Shown here in pieces: positions 6,641-15,139 of a DNA stretch of 64,000 nt. The position numbers and the translations under genes are program-made. This DNA is from a virus, in the IMG/VR virus record IMGVR_UViG_3300047548_000738, positions 19,733-83,732 of that record; one strand, given 5' to 3'. Position 1 is the first letter of the stretch; each line of letters begins with the position of its first letter. A model generated the notes under the pieces. The model worked only from the letters and a program-made list of their open reading frames with translations, ran no database searches and was not told the DNA's origin.

Positions 6641-8197
6641 TTATTTGGCTCGTTTTTCTCTACCTATTCCAGAAGTTGCTTGTGGCTTTCGTTTGGATCT
6701 AGGTTCCGTAATATCAGATGCAGCTTTTGCCAAATCATCAGTATCCTGTGTCTTGCTTGGTTCTACTGTAGATTCTGGAGCATCATCACCCGAACTAGCT
6801 TTGGGTTTACCTTGTCCTTGGTCAATTAAGAAAGTGAAGTTACCCTTGATTTCAGTACTGGAGTAATTTTTACCAGCACTCAAAAACACACCTTTAATTG
6901 CATCACTTGGATAAACTGTTTTGAATTCGTTTAAAGTCCATTGATCTTTTCCCTCATTCGCTTTTGTGTAGACCTGAACTAGTGCTCCGTTGTTTAAAAT
7001 GTCAGCAGCAGCTTTAGGGAAATTAGTTGTTGCATTTACGTGTTCAGCTACTTTATGTGCAATCGCAGCGATTAAGTGCATGTAGATGTTAACTGAAGTG
7101 GGATTTTTTGTCTTTCTAGATTTTGCTAGGTTCTTTAATTTAGCAGACAATTTTAGTCCACCTACATTCTCTAAATCTATTTTAGGTAAGTTTCGCAATG
7201 CTTTAACTTGTTCAGCTTCTTCTGCATCAATCAGACCCTCATCTACTGCTAGTTTCAATGGAGCTCCGTGCATACCAGCACCAATCATGTCATCTAATAG
7301 TTGAACTTCTTTAGCATACTTCTTTAAAAACTTTTGTCCAGTAGGATTAGTTTTTAATTTCTGAACCTCATCATACAAGTTTTTAGCACTTGCTTCTGCA
7401 CCTTTACCACCTTTGCTACTAATAAGCAAAGTTTTTCCGTCTTTAGTGCTTATAACACTGTCAGTCAAACCACCTGTTTTTGTTGCACCGAATGTAATCA
7501 ACGTATCTTCAAAGGATCCATCTAAAAATCTTTCGGCCGCATCCATAGCATTACCATTGAATTGTCCTTTTTGCAATGCAATGGGCTGTAATATCTCACA
7601 GAAATAATCACGGAAAGCAGCAAATGGTATGTCTTTAGGTGCTTTGAATGACATAGGTAACGGCTCACCTATAGCAACTTTGTGTGCGACTGCGTACAAT
7701 GGATGACTTGTTCCTAAACTTTTGGCAAGTTGATTCATGATGCCGGGTATGGTTTGCAAATCTCTGTCAGTCAATAAGTCTAACGGTGATAATCCTGATT
7801 GTTCTTTCTTAGCTGATTTACTAGCAAACTTCCAATTCTGACCGTTCATTACAAATTTGTTATCAATTGTATTCTGTACAGGATCAGCTTTTACATCGTT
7901 TAGATAACGACCTATTGTTGTAGGACCACTTTTAGTATCAAATGTGATTAGAGCAAAACCACCTGCCCTAGTAGTTTTTGCGTTTTGCCATTGAATGTTG
8001 GGTATCTGTTTAGATACTTGTGCGATTGCTTGGTCGAGTTCTTCGGGTTCATATCTCCCGCCACCTTCAGGAAAGAATTGAATATTGTTAAATGTAATGG
8101 TTTCCCCAGCATCGTTTTGAAAGGGGTCTCCGGGTTTTCTTCCTGCTAGCCCAGTAGCTTCAATTAATAGGGTAAGTTTATCTAAAATATCACGCAT
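6641..8197 (-). CDS. Large protein with possible PD-(D/E)xK nuclease-like core, 518 aa
   Basis: Function unknown. Begins MRDILDKLTLLIEATG, a variant of the MRxxE N-terminal peptide with an LIE/A site that a T4 gp21-type protease could cut. About residues 237-265 contain TDSVISTKDGKTLLISSKGG, an Asp followed by a hydrophobic strand and SxK, reminiscent of restriction-nuclease-like folds. The C-terminal 50 residues are charged and disordered (Pro, Ser, Lys). An ATAAATA late-like element lies six bases from the ATG. A virion-associated role is inferred from the N-terminal peptide. Confidence 0.7.
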   Translation of the reverse strand: MRDILDKLTLLIEATGLAGRKPGDPFQNDAGETITFNNIQFFPEGGGRYEPEELDQAIAQVSKQIPNIQWQNAKTTRAGGFALITFDTKSGPTTIGRYLNDVKADPVQNTIDNKFVMNGQNWKFASKSAKKEQSGLSPLDLLTDRDLQTIPGIMNQLAKSLGTSHPLYAVAHKVAIGEPLPMSFKAPKDIPFAAFRDYFCEILQPIALQKGQFNGNAMDAAERFLDGSFEDTLITFGATKTGGLTDSVISTKDGKTLLISSKGGKGAEASAKNLYDEVQKLKTNPTGQKFLKKYAKEVQLLDDMIGAGMHGAPLKLAVDEGLIDAEEAEQVKALRNLPKIDLENVGGLKLSAKLKNLAKSRKTKNPTSVNIYMHLIAAIAHKVAEHVNATTNFPKAAADILNNGALVQVYTKANEGKDQWTLNEFKTVYPSDAIKGVFLSAGKNYSSTEIKGNFTFLIDQGQGKPKASSGDDAPESTVEPSKTQDTDDLAKAASDITEPRSKRKPQATSGIGREKRAK

Positions 8198-8203
8198 AAT
8201 ATG

Positions 8204-8212
8204 TATTTATGA
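8204..8212 (-). promoter_or_regulatory. T4-late-like promoter element, leaderless arrangement
   Basis: Minus strand TCATAAATA then six bases then ATG of the 518-aa gene; no Shine-Dalgarno. Confidence 0.6.
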
Positions 8213-8216
8213 CATA

Positions 8217-8708
8217 TTAGGTTTTAAATAAATCTTGATGTTTGTACCATTTACGCTGACTGTGTGCAGTCTTTAATGGTATAAAATGATCTTCTAATTT
8301 GTCTTTAAAACTGAAGAATGAAGGCCCATGACTCATTAAAAATGGTTTACCTTCATCATATCGTTGCGGGCCTAGAATATCCCATTGATATTGATGAACC
8401 ATTTCGTGCGCTAGTGTGGCTACCATCCATTGAACACTTATCCACTTATCCATTAACTCTATATCACAGTAACTTCCTGTTTTTTGCATCTCTATATTGC
8501 CGATGCACATCCCCCAATATTTTTGTCTTCTAGGGGCAATTATTAGTCTTGGTTTTCTGAGTTTATTGTTAAAAACGTGATAGTTAATTAACTCATAAAC
8601 ATGATGAATTTGTCGAGGTGATGGCCTAAAATACAATCTTTTTTGCTCAGTATAAGAGGGTAACGGTAACTCCATTAACTCTCGCAAAGTTAGATCGGTG
8701 TATGCCAT
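8217..8708 (-). CDS. SprT-like zinc metalloprotease, 163 aa
   Basis: Contains the HExxH motif in TLAHEMVHQYQWD (Zn ligands), preceded by the YELINYHVFNNKLRKP segment typical of SprT-family proteins. A third-ligand His may be in MSHGPSFFSFKDKL. SprT-like proteases act on DNA-protein crosslinks in cells; in phages their role is not settled. The ATG is five bases downstream of TACTAAATA, with no Shine-Dalgarno. It is transcribed divergently from the plus-strand gene at 8781. Confidence 0.8.
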   Translation of the reverse strand: MAYTDLTLRELMELPLPSYTEQKRLYFRPSPRQIHHVYELINYHVFNNKLRKPRLIIAPRRQKYWGMCIGNIEMQKTGSYCDIELMDKWISVQWMVATLAHEMVHQYQWDILGPQRYDEGKPFLMSHGPSFFSFKDKLEDHFIPLKTAHSQRKWYKHQDLFKT

Positions 8709-8713
8709 ACTAT

Positions 8714-8722
8714 TATTTAGTA
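8714..8722 (-). promoter_or_regulatory. T4-late-like promoter element, leaderless arrangement
   Basis: Minus strand TACTAAATA, five bases from the ATG of the SprT-like gene. Confidence 0.5.
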
Positions 8723-8753
8723 CAATATAAAAAATACCATTCTGTATAAAATA

Positions 8754-8761
8754 TCTAAATA
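8754..8761 (+). promoter_or_regulatory. T4-late-like promoter element with leader
   Basis: TCTAAATA followed by GTATG and a Shine-Dalgarno AAGGAG before the ATG at 8781. This is the usual T4-late spacing, in contrast to the leaderless sites. Confidence 0.5.
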
Positions 8762-8780
8762 GTATGATAAGGAGAACATT

Positions 8781-9113
8781 ATGTTTAATTTTTTAAAGAA
8801 ACTATTCGGAATTGCAGATACTGCTGCCCCGCAGGCACCATATAAGGTGGAAACACCAAAGCAGCCTGAACCTGTGAAATGTGGCTGCGGCCGTAGTCCT
8901 ACAGGATACTGTGTTGGGTTGCATAAGTTATCTGAAACTGAGTGGGCGACACATGCTGACAATCCAAATAAGGTTGCAGCAGCACCTGTAGCAGAAGTAG
9001 CAGAAAAAGCTAAAAAACCTGCTAAAAAGGCAGCTAAGCCAAAAGCCACCGGTGGAGCTAAAAAGCCTGCAGCAAGAACGGCAAAGCCAAAAGCTAGCAA
9101 ACCTAAAGAGTAA
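8781..9113 (+). CDS. Cys-motif protein with histone H1-like Lys/Ala tail, 110 aa
   Basis: Residues about 33-53 contain CGCGRSPTGYCVGLHKLSET, similar to CDGSH-type iron-sulfur or zinc motifs (CxC...CxGxH). The C-terminal 50 residues are a repeat of AKKPAKKAAKPKATGGAKKP type, like bacterial histone H1-like tails, so the protein is probably nucleic-acid binding. The start MFNFLKKLFG resembles MGIFDKLFGG of the protein at 36742-37191. It has a strong AAGGAG Shine-Dalgarno and forms a plus-strand pair with the next gene. Confidence 0.7.
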   Translation: MFNFLKKLFGIADTAAPQAPYKVETPKQPEPVKCGCGRSPTGYCVGLHKLSETEWATHADNPNKVAAAPVAEVAEKAKKPAKKAAKPKATGGAKKPAARTAKPKASKPKE

Positions 9114-9128
9114 TTTTTCAATTAACCA

Positions 9129-9824
9129 ATGATCTTCGGGTTTGATTTACTTAGCGACCTACAGTTAACGTCCGAATCCGAGTTCAATTGGACTGGTAAA
9201 CCCACAAGTTTGTTTTGTGTGTTATCCGGTAATATATCTAATGATATAGGTGTTTTACACAGGACTTTAAGACACCTCAGCGGTTTATACCATGGGGTGT
9301 TTTTTATTGATGGTACATTAGAGAATGAATATTCTATATCTAGGGATACCAAGATAAAAGAAATACAGAGTATTTGTTCAAACTATAGAAACGTAATTTA
9401 TTTACATAACAACGTGGTAGTTATTGATGGTATTGCTATAGTAGGTATAAACGGTTGGCAAGAAAAATATTTTGACTTTAGTGAAATGATTGATTTCCAA
9501 CAGAAACTGTTCAAGTATGAAGATATAAACTATCTAGAAAAGACTCTGGAAAAACTTCAATTACACAATGATGTGAGAAAGATTGTCTTAATAAGCAATT
9601 GTATTCCTCTTAAAGAACTGTTCTTTAAGGAGAAAGAACCAAATACTGACGATTTCTATGCAGGTAGTGTTTTAGATAAAGACACTGAGAAAAAAGTTAC
9701 AATATGGGTATACGGTTCTGATAATAAAATGGTTGACACCGTGATTAACGGTGTCAAGTATGTAAATAATTCTAAATTTGACAGAGATCCCTATTATCCC
9801 AAGCGTATAGAGATAAAGATTTAA
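9129..9824 (+). CDS. Degenerate calcineurin-like phosphoesterase, 231 aa
   Basis: The order of strands matches phage metallophosphoesterases, but the metal-binding motifs appear replaced. DLH reads SDLQL; the GD motif reads LSGNISND; GNHE reads DGTLENE; the later His motif reads LISNCIP; GHxH reads VYGSDNK. The flanking frame (VVVIDGIAIVGINGWQ; NGVKYVNNSKFDRDPYYP) is still recognisable. It is probably a catalytically dead paralogue with a binding or structural role. The family assignment comes from motif spacing and is moderately sure. It is convergent with clpS, and the two stops share TTAA. Confidence 0.6.
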   Translation: MIFGFDLLSDLQLTSESEFNWTGKPTSLFCVLSGNISNDIGVLHRTLRHLSGLYHGVFFIDGTLENEYSISRDTKIKEIQSICSNYRNVIYLHNNVVVIDGIAIVGINGWQEKYFDFSEMIDFQQKLFKYEDINYLEKTLEKLQLHNDVRKIVLISNCIPLKELFFKEKEPNTDDFYAGSVLDKDTEKKVTIWVYGSDNKMVDTVINGVKYVNNSKFDRDPYYPKRIEIKI

Positions 9825-10126
9825 GATTCTGCTTCAATTTTAACTTGAAGTGGGAATCCTTGATCTCTCGCCTCTAATGTTACTTCCATGCCTTTTTGTT
9901 CTGCGATTTCAAAGGGTAATACAGCAACTACTGCACTTCCTGATTCGTGAATACCGCTAGTGATATGCGATGCGGTATCTATGGTATAATTGAAGTGATC
10001 GATAAGACTAGAGACAACAAACTCCATAGTGGTAAAGTCATCATTCATATAGATTACTTTAAACATAGGCGGTTCGTTGACTTTTAAGTTTGGTTTAATT
10101 GTTACTTTAGAATCAGTTTGTGGCAT
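9821..10126 (-). CDS. clpS: ClpS-like N-degron adaptor
   Basis: 101 aa from the ATG at 10126; an in-frame TTG upstream is unlikely. ClpS delivers N-end-rule substrates to ClpAP. The core PPMFKVIYMNDDFTTMEFVV includes the Asn-Asp pair (29-30) that binds the substrate amino terminus. His60 in SGIHESG matches the second binding residue. The end FPLQVKIEAES fits the family. No ClpA is seen in the window, so it would have to work with host ClpA or redirect it. A perfect nine-pair hairpin lies in its leader. Confidence 0.9.
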   Translation of the reverse strand: MPQTDSKVTIKPNLKVNEPPMFKVIYMNDDFTTMEFVVSSLIDHFNYTIDTASHITSGIHESGSAVVAVLPFEIAEQKGMEVTLEARDQGFPLQVKIEAES

Positions 10127-10145
10127 GATATTTAATCTCAAGAAT

Positions 10146-10168
10146 GTGTGCAAGGGTCACTTGCACAC
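10146..10168 (-). promoter_or_regulatory. Stem-loop in clpS leader
   Basis: GTGTGCAAG(ggtca)CTTGCACAC, a perfect nine-pair stem 20 bases upstream of the clpS ATG. On the minus strand it is preceded directly by ATTAAATAC, a late-like -10, so it could form the 5' end of the transcript. No U-tract follows, so a simple terminator for hsp20 is unlikely. Confidence 0.6.
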
Positions 10169-10191
10169 GTATTTAATATAGATTGATTATA

Positions 10192-10638
10192 TTATTTATT
10201 GTACTTAATTGCAATGTTTTTCGGTTTCTTTTCTTCCGGAATCTTTCTTTCCAGCGAAATGTTCAAAATGCCGTTAAGAATTTCTGCATTGATTACTTCT
10301 ACGTGCTCCGCAAGAGTAAATTTTTGCTTAAAGTTTCTTCGGCTCAATCCTCGATGAAAATACTCCCAATTTGCACCTTCAGTGTGTACATGTTCTCCTG
10401 AAATATTCAGTACACTATTTTCCACAGTGATACTTATTTCCCCTTCATTGAAGCCTGCCACAGCAACCTCAATCAATACAGTTTCTTCCCCTGTTTTGAT
10501 TACATTATAGGGTGGATAGTTTCCCTGTGTTTGTGCTGATGCTGCACGTAGCAGTTCATCGAACATTGAATCAAATCCTATACCGAATTTGTGGATATTT
10601 GGAATATCTGTAGAACGTAGTGATAATTCTCTTGTCAT
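10192..10638 (-). CDS. Small heat shock protein, Hsp20/IbpA family
   Basis: 148 aa from the ATG at 10638 with Shine-Dalgarno AAGGAG. It is an ATP-independent holdase. The alpha-crystallin domain runs from about PPYNVIKTGEETVLIEVAV through ITVENSVLNISGEH to the closing strand NGILNISLERKIPEE. The GILNISLER segment corresponds to the conserved GxLxIxLxR motif. The last residues (PKNIAIKYN) resemble the IbpA-type I-x-I tail. It sits between clpS and dnaK in the chaperone block. Confidence 0.92.
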   Translation of the reverse strand: MTRELSLRSTDIPNIHKFGIGFDSMFDELLRAASAQTQGNYPPYNVIKTGEETVLIEVAVAGFNEGEISITVENSVLNISGEHVHTEGANWEYFHRGLSRRNFKQKFTLAEHVEVINAEILNGILNISLERKIPEEKKPKNIAIKYNK

Positions 10639-10700
10639 TGTTTTCTCCTTAAAAAGCAAGAATGAATATCGGGCCTGCCCCATGCAGCACCCGATACAAA

Positions 10701-12587
10701 TTACGCAGATTCTTTTACTTCTGCATCTACTACAGTCTCATCTACTGACTGTGTATTCTTTCCAGAACCCTCAGACTCTTGCTTCTTAACAAGCACAGGT
10801 CCGATTGCCTGATGTAGATCGTTTACTGATTGCTGAATAGCTTCAGTATTGTCTCCCGCAATAGCAACTTCACATGCATCGATTGCAGTTTGAATCTTTT
10901 CACTTTCTTCAGATGTGATTTGATCCTTGAACTTCTTATAATCATTGCTGTAATTATTCAACACTGATTCTGCATGATTACGTGCTTGAATGAGTTCAAC
11001 CATCTTTTTATCAGCTTCTGCATTTTCTTCCGCTTCACGGACCATTCGTTGAATTTCTGCTTCATGAAGTCCGCTGTCACTCTTAATAGTGATTTTGTTT
11101 TCTTTACCTGTACCTTTGTCTCTTGCAGAAATATGCATGATACCGTTAGCATCAATATCAAAGGTAACTTCAATCTGGGGCATTCCGCGTGGCGCGGGCG
11201 CAATACCGTCAAGTTTAAACTCACCTAATAGTTTGTTGTACTTAAACAATTCACGCTCACCTTGACCGACTTTAATATCTACTGCAGGTTGATTGTCGTC
11301 AGCAGTAGAGAATGTCTGACTAGCTTTAGTTGGAATAGTTGTGTTCTTTTGAATTAACTTAGTAAACACACCGCCCATTGTTTCGATACCCAAACTTAGT
11401 GGTGTAACATCAAGTAATAGAACGTCTTTTCTGTCTCCGGATAAAACACTACCTTGAATAGCGGCGCCTGCGGCTACAGCTTCGTCTGGGTTAACATCCT
11501 TACGAGGTGCTTTACCAAACAACTGTTCTACAACTTCTTGTACCTTAGGCATACGTGTCATACCACCGACGAGAATAACTTCATCGATTTCACTGACAGT
11601 AACACCAGCATCCTGAAGTGCTTGTTTACAAGGTTTAATACTACGTTGAATCAACTCGTCAACTAAACTTTCCAACTTAGCACGAGTGATTTTAATGTTT
11701 AAATGTTTAGGTCCTGTTGCATCAGCAGTAATGTAGGGCAAGTTAACGTCTGTCTGTGCAGAACTAGACAATTCAATCTTTGCCTTTTCTGCAGCCTCTT
11801 TTAAACGCTGTAGTGCCAATACATCTTTAGTCAAGTCAATACCTTGTTCTTGTTTAAAGGTATCAACCAAGAAGTCCATAATGCGTTGGTCAAAGTCTTC
11901 ACCGCCAAGGAATGTGTCACCGTTTGTTGAAAGAACTTCAATTTGTTTATCGCCATCAACGTTTGCAATCTCGATAATGGAAACGTCAAAAGTACCGCCA
12001 CCTAAATCATACACTGCAATTTTTCGGTCTTTTGTATCTTGTTTGTCTACACCGTATGCTAGAGCAGCCGCAGTTGGTTCATTAATAATACGTAGAACCT
12101 CTAGACCTGCTATACGACCTGCATCTTTAGTAGCTTGACGTTGACTGTCGTTAAAGTATGCGGGAACTGTAATAACTGCTTGAGTTACTTCATGCCCCAA
12201 ATAATCTTCCGCAGTCTTTTTCATCTTGCGAAGAACCTCAGCAGATACTTGAGGAGGTGCAAGTTTTTTGTCTTGTGCCTTGATCCATGCATCACCGTTG
12301 CTATTTTCAACAATAGTGTATGGCATTAAGTCAATATCTTTTTGAACTGCTTCTTCTTTAAACTTACGACCTATCAAACGCTTAGCCGCATAGATTGTAT
12401 TTTTAGGATTTGTCACAGCTTGACGTTTAGCACTAGCACCGACTAAAACTTCGTCACTAGTATATGCAACGATACTAGGGGTAGTACGTGCACCTTCGCT
12501 GTTTTCGATGATTTTTGAAACGCCGTTTTCAATAACGGCTACGCATGAATTTGTGGTACCCAAATCGATACCGATGACTTTGCTCAT
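10701..12587 (-). CDS. dnaK: Chaperone DnaK (Hsp70)
   Basis: Full length at 628 aa. The ATPase domain shows [13 protein letters not shown] at the start, the phosphate-binding [11 protein letters not shown] and the [15 protein letters not shown] motif. The linker [19 protein letters not shown] leads to the substrate-binding domain, and the helical lid and a charged tail follow. Hsp70 refolds proteins with DnaJ and GrpE; neither is in the window, so host partners are presumed. The gene has its own near-consensus promoter (12650-12678) and a strong Shine-Dalgarno. It is most similar in layout to bacterial DnaK, so it was probably acquired from a host. Confidence 0.97.
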   Translation of the reverse strand: MSKVIGIDLGTTNSCVAVIENGVSKIIENSEGARTTPSIVAYTSDEVLVGASAKRQAVTNPKNTIYAAKRLIGRKFKEEAVQKDIDLMPYTIVENSNGDAWIKAQDKKLAPPQVSAEVLRKMKKTAEDYLGHEVTQAVITVPAYFNDSQRQATKDAGRIAGLEVLRIINEPTAAALAYGVDKQDTKDRKIAVYDLGGGTFDVSIIEIANVDGDKQIEVLSTNGDTFLGGEDFDQRIMDFLVDTFKQEQGIDLTKDVLALQRLKEAAEKAKIELSSSAQTDVNLPYITADATGPKHLNIKITRAKLESLVDELIQRSIKPCKQALQDAGVTVSEIDEVILVGGMTRMPKVQEVVEQLFGKAPRKDVNPDEAVAAGAAIQGSVLSGDRKDVLLLDVTPLSLGIETMGGVFTKLIQKNTTIPTKASQTFSTADDNQPAVDIKVGQGERELFKYNKLLGEFKLDGIAPAPRGMPQIEVTFDIDANGIMHISARDKGTGKENKITIKSDSGLHEAEIQRMVREAEENAEADKKMVELIQARNHAESVLNNYSNDYKKFKDQITSEESEKIQTAIDACEVAIAGDNTEAIQQSVNDLHQAIGPVLVKKQESEGSGKNTQSVDETVVDAEVKESA

Positions 12588-12649
12588 TGTGTTCTCCTTT
12601 AATTAAGCAAGAATTTTATAAAGATATAGACCTGTTTAGCATCTATATA

Positions 12650-12678
12650 ATTATATCTATTTTATTTGATTGTGTAAA
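12650..12678 (-). promoter_or_regulatory. dnaK promoter, sigma70-like
   Basis: Minus strand TTTACA (12673-12678), 17-base spacer, TATAAT (12650-12655), 63 bases upstream of the dnaK ATG. It is not a heat-shock sigma32-type site. Confidence 0.75.
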
Positions 12679-12695
12679 ATATACAACTATTTAGG

Positions 12696-12914
12696 TTAGA
12701 ATAGTTTGGGAGGAAGCTGCTGGTCACGCAAGTGTTTTTTCCAACGACGGACTGCTTGGTTTTTTGCAATTTTTCTTTTTACTGCGGGTTTAACAAATTC
12801 TTGTCTATCTTTTAGTTCCTGTAGTAAACCCGTGTCAGTGATTTTCTTTTTTAATTTTCTTAGTGCCTTTTCCCAGTTTCCGTCATGCACTTGTACTCGT
12901 CTTCCTTTTGTCAT
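12696..12914 (-). CDS. rpsU: Ribosomal protein bS21-like
   Basis: 72 aa, normal S21 length. It starts [20 protein letters not shown] and has the family pattern of a short N-terminal segment, an ALRKLKKKI helix and a very basic second half ([18 protein letters not shown]). S21 binds 16S rRNA at the platform and helps initiation; phage-encoded copies are thought to replace host S21 and favour phage messages. Here it overlaps clpX by four bases and is therefore co-expressed with a protease subunit. Confidence 0.85.
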   Translation of the reverse strand: MTKGRRVQVHDGNWEKALRKLKKKITDTGLLQELKDRQEFVKPAVKRKIAKNQAVRRWKKHLRDQQLPPKLF

Positions 12915-14107
12915 ATTAATATTGTAGGGTTAATAACCTGCTCCTTTGTAATATTTAGTGTTTTTATGTTATTTTCTTTATATATTCTAGTATTATACAT
13001 ATGACACATTAATACTCGTTCGATTTCTGTATGTAATCCACGTGCACCTGTTTTTAAACTTAGCGTATTTTCTGCAATTTGTTCTAAAGCATCAGGGGTG
13101 AATGTCAACTCAATTCCGTCTAGTTCAAACAAGTACGAATATTGACTGATATAATTGTTTTTAACGTCAGTGAGAATTTTGACTAATTGTTCCTTCGACA
13201 ATTCATCAATACTCACTGTTGTAGTAAATCTACCGATGAATTCTGGAATCATGCCAAATTTAGTAAGATCATCGGGAGTAACTTCCTTCAACGAACCTTC
13301 TAGTTTAACGTCTTTAACAGTAGCACTGAAACCGATACTTCCACCGTCTTTACGTTTTTGCACCAGTTCTTTCAATCCTACAAAAGCACCACCGGCAATA
13401 AACAGAATGTTTTTAGTATCAATTTCTAACATATCTGCTCCTGGGTGTTTTCTCCCACCTTGACCAGAAACTCTACAAATAGTTCCCTCAACAAGTTTAA
13501 GTAATGCTTGTTGTACTCCCTCACCTGATACATCACGGGTAATACTAGTCGATTCTCCTTTGCGGGCAATTTTGTCAATCTCATCGATGAAAACAATACC
13601 GCGTTCTGCAAGGGCCTTATCACCACCTGCAGCATTTAGTAGCATATTAATCATGGATTCTACATCATCACCTACATATCCTGCTTCGGTTAAACTAGTA
13701 GCATCAGCAATTACAAATGGTACTTGTAGATATTTTGCCGCAGTTTTCGCCAACAACGTTTTACCGGAACCAGTTGGCCCTAATATTAATACATTGCCCT
13801 TTTGCATTTCAAGATTTTTGGGTGGGTTAGTAATTCTCTTATAGTGGTTAGCTATAGCAACACTTAGCACCATTTTGGCATCATCTTGCCCTATGATGTG
13901 AGTATCTAAATAACTTTTAATTTTGTCTGGGTAATACTCTGGCAATGTATCTTCTTTTATGGATTGATCATCTTGTATAAGATCCTCACACAATGAAACA
14001 CAGTCGCTACAAATGGCAACGTTATCACCCACAATTAATTTTTTAACTACATCTTTGCTGTTACCGCAAAAACTGCAATGATTGATTGGTTTTAGTTCTT
14101 CGGACAT
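12911..14107 (-). CDS. clpX: ATP-dependent Clp protease ATP-binding subunit ClpX
   Basis: 398 aa. It has an N-terminal zinc finger (Cys11, Cys14, Cys33, Cys36), Walker A GPTGSGKT (110-117), Walker B IVFIDE (171-176) and a sensor and small domain to the end. The IGF loop (257-259, [10 protein letters not shown]) that docks on ClpP is present, so it is expected to pair with a ClpP, plausibly the one at 5966-6586. It unfolds tagged substrates. The four-base overlap with rpsU marks an operon. No clear promoter was found upstream. Confidence 0.96.
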   Translation of the reverse strand: MSEELKPINHCSFCGNSKDVVKKLIVGDNVAICSDCVSLCEDLIQDDQSIKEDTLPEYYPDKIKSYLDTHIIGQDDAKMVLSVAIANHYKRITNPPKNLEMQKGNVLILGPTGSGKTLLAKTAAKYLQVPFVIADATSLTEAGYVGDDVESMINMLLNAAGGDKALAERGIVFIDEIDKIARKGESTSITRDVSGEGVQQALLKLVEGTICRVSGQGGRKHPGADMLEIDTKNILFIAGGAFVGLKELVQKRKDGGSIGFSATVKDVKLEGSLKEVTPDDLTKFGMIPEFIGRFTTTVSIDELSKEQLVKILTDVKNNYISQYSYLFELDGIELTFTPDALEQIAENTLSLKTGARGLHTEIERVLMCHMYNTRIYKENNIKTLNITKEQVINPTILI

Positions 14108-14158
14108 TGTTTTATATTTTTATTATGTTACTTATCACAAAATACATATGCTATTAAA

Positions 14159-15139
14159 TTAGCATCTAGTGCGGCTTACCGACAAATCAATTTGATGCGC
14201 CCTAGAAATTTTATCACTTCTGTCTATTTCTATGAACATAGATTCTGAATCTTGGGCGTTACCTTGTATAATAAACCCACGATAATCTATATGCGGCACT
14301 GAATATGCAACAGCACATGTATTATATAAAGTTGTTCCTTGATGGTCTAGTACCTTTGCGTGTACATACACATCACCTAAAAACTTAGACTTAATCTGTC
14401 GTAGTCTTTGGGTATCATTGAAATTATAATGTACAGTACTACCGAATATACTTCCAGGAGCTTTACTAATGATAGTAAACTTCTCGCCCTGATTACCTTG
14501 GTCACTTACATGTTGTAATACTTCATGTAGTGCAAGTAGGAAATTGTAGTTCCATCGAACAGTGTAGGGAATTTGCAAAACTGCGTTACCGGTATTAGTT
14601 AGCTTAAAGCAAAAACTTCCTCGGGTTGGATCACCGCAATTAATTTTCGGATTCGTAACAACAAAGGCTTTGCTAGGGTATTCCATCATTATTTGGTCGA
14701 AAATCTTATGTGCGCTATCTTTACTTTCGTTGTAGGTTCTGTATTGTTCAAATAACTTGTCTCCGTTTACTGAACTACTATTATTACCAGTACTTAGCAA
14801 CCGCTGGTGTATTTTACTGGTATGAACTTTGACGTCCATCACTATGATAAACTCACCGGTATGAGTCTGCGATTCAGTTATAATAACGAAGTCTAAAATA
14901 TAGCCAGCACTATGAGCCCCGATATCTTGGCGAATTAGCTTATTATTTACAACTTTTTTGTCAGAGACAATCAATGTACCTACAGCAAGTTCGATTGCTG
15001 TTTGGAAGCCTTCTTCTTTGGCTTGTCTGCTAGTAACACCTTTACCAGTTACCCGAACATATTCATTTGAAGTTGTTGAGTAACTGGGTGTAGAAAAAGA
15101 TGTTGCAACTATAGCGATGAGTACGGCAACCCACTTCAT
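14159..15139 (-). CDS. Exported protein, FlgT/LPP20-like N-terminal domain, 326 aa
   Basis: A cleavable signal peptide is evident (KWVAVLIAIVATSFSTPSYS, residues 2-21). Next comes EYVRVTGKGVTSRQAKEEGF with an AIELAVGTLIV helix, resembling the N-terminal domain of outer-membrane-linked proteins such as FlgT or LPP20. The rest is beta-rich with two Cys near CGDPTRGSFCF and a late pair, consistent with the periplasm. It overlaps the lipoprotein gene by four bases, so the two probably form an envelope complex. Function in the phage is unknown. Confidence 0.65.
   Translation of the reverse strand: MKWVAVLIAIVATSFSTPSYSTTSNEYVRVTGKGVTSRQAKEEGFQTAIELAVGTLIVSDKKVVNNKLIRQDIGAHSAGYILDFVIITESQTHTGEFIIVMDVKVHTSKIHQRLLSTGNNSSSVNGDKLFEQYRTYNESKDSAHKIFDQIMMEYPSKAFVVTNPKINCGDPTRGSFCFKLTNTGNAVLQIPYTVRWNYNFLLALHEVLQHVSDQGNQGEKFTIISKAPGSIFGSTVHYNFNDTQRLRQIKSKFLGDVYVHAKVLDHQGTTLYNTCAVAYSVPHIDYRGFIIQGNAQDSESMFIEIDRSDKISRAHQIDLSVSRTRC

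Noticed and set aside
10701-14107. Bacterial chromosome origin of the window because of DnaK, Clp and Hsp20
   Set aside because: The same window has T4-like polymerase, clamp, DsbA, fibre genes and dense phage-style small genes with late-like promoters; the chaperones are embedded among them.
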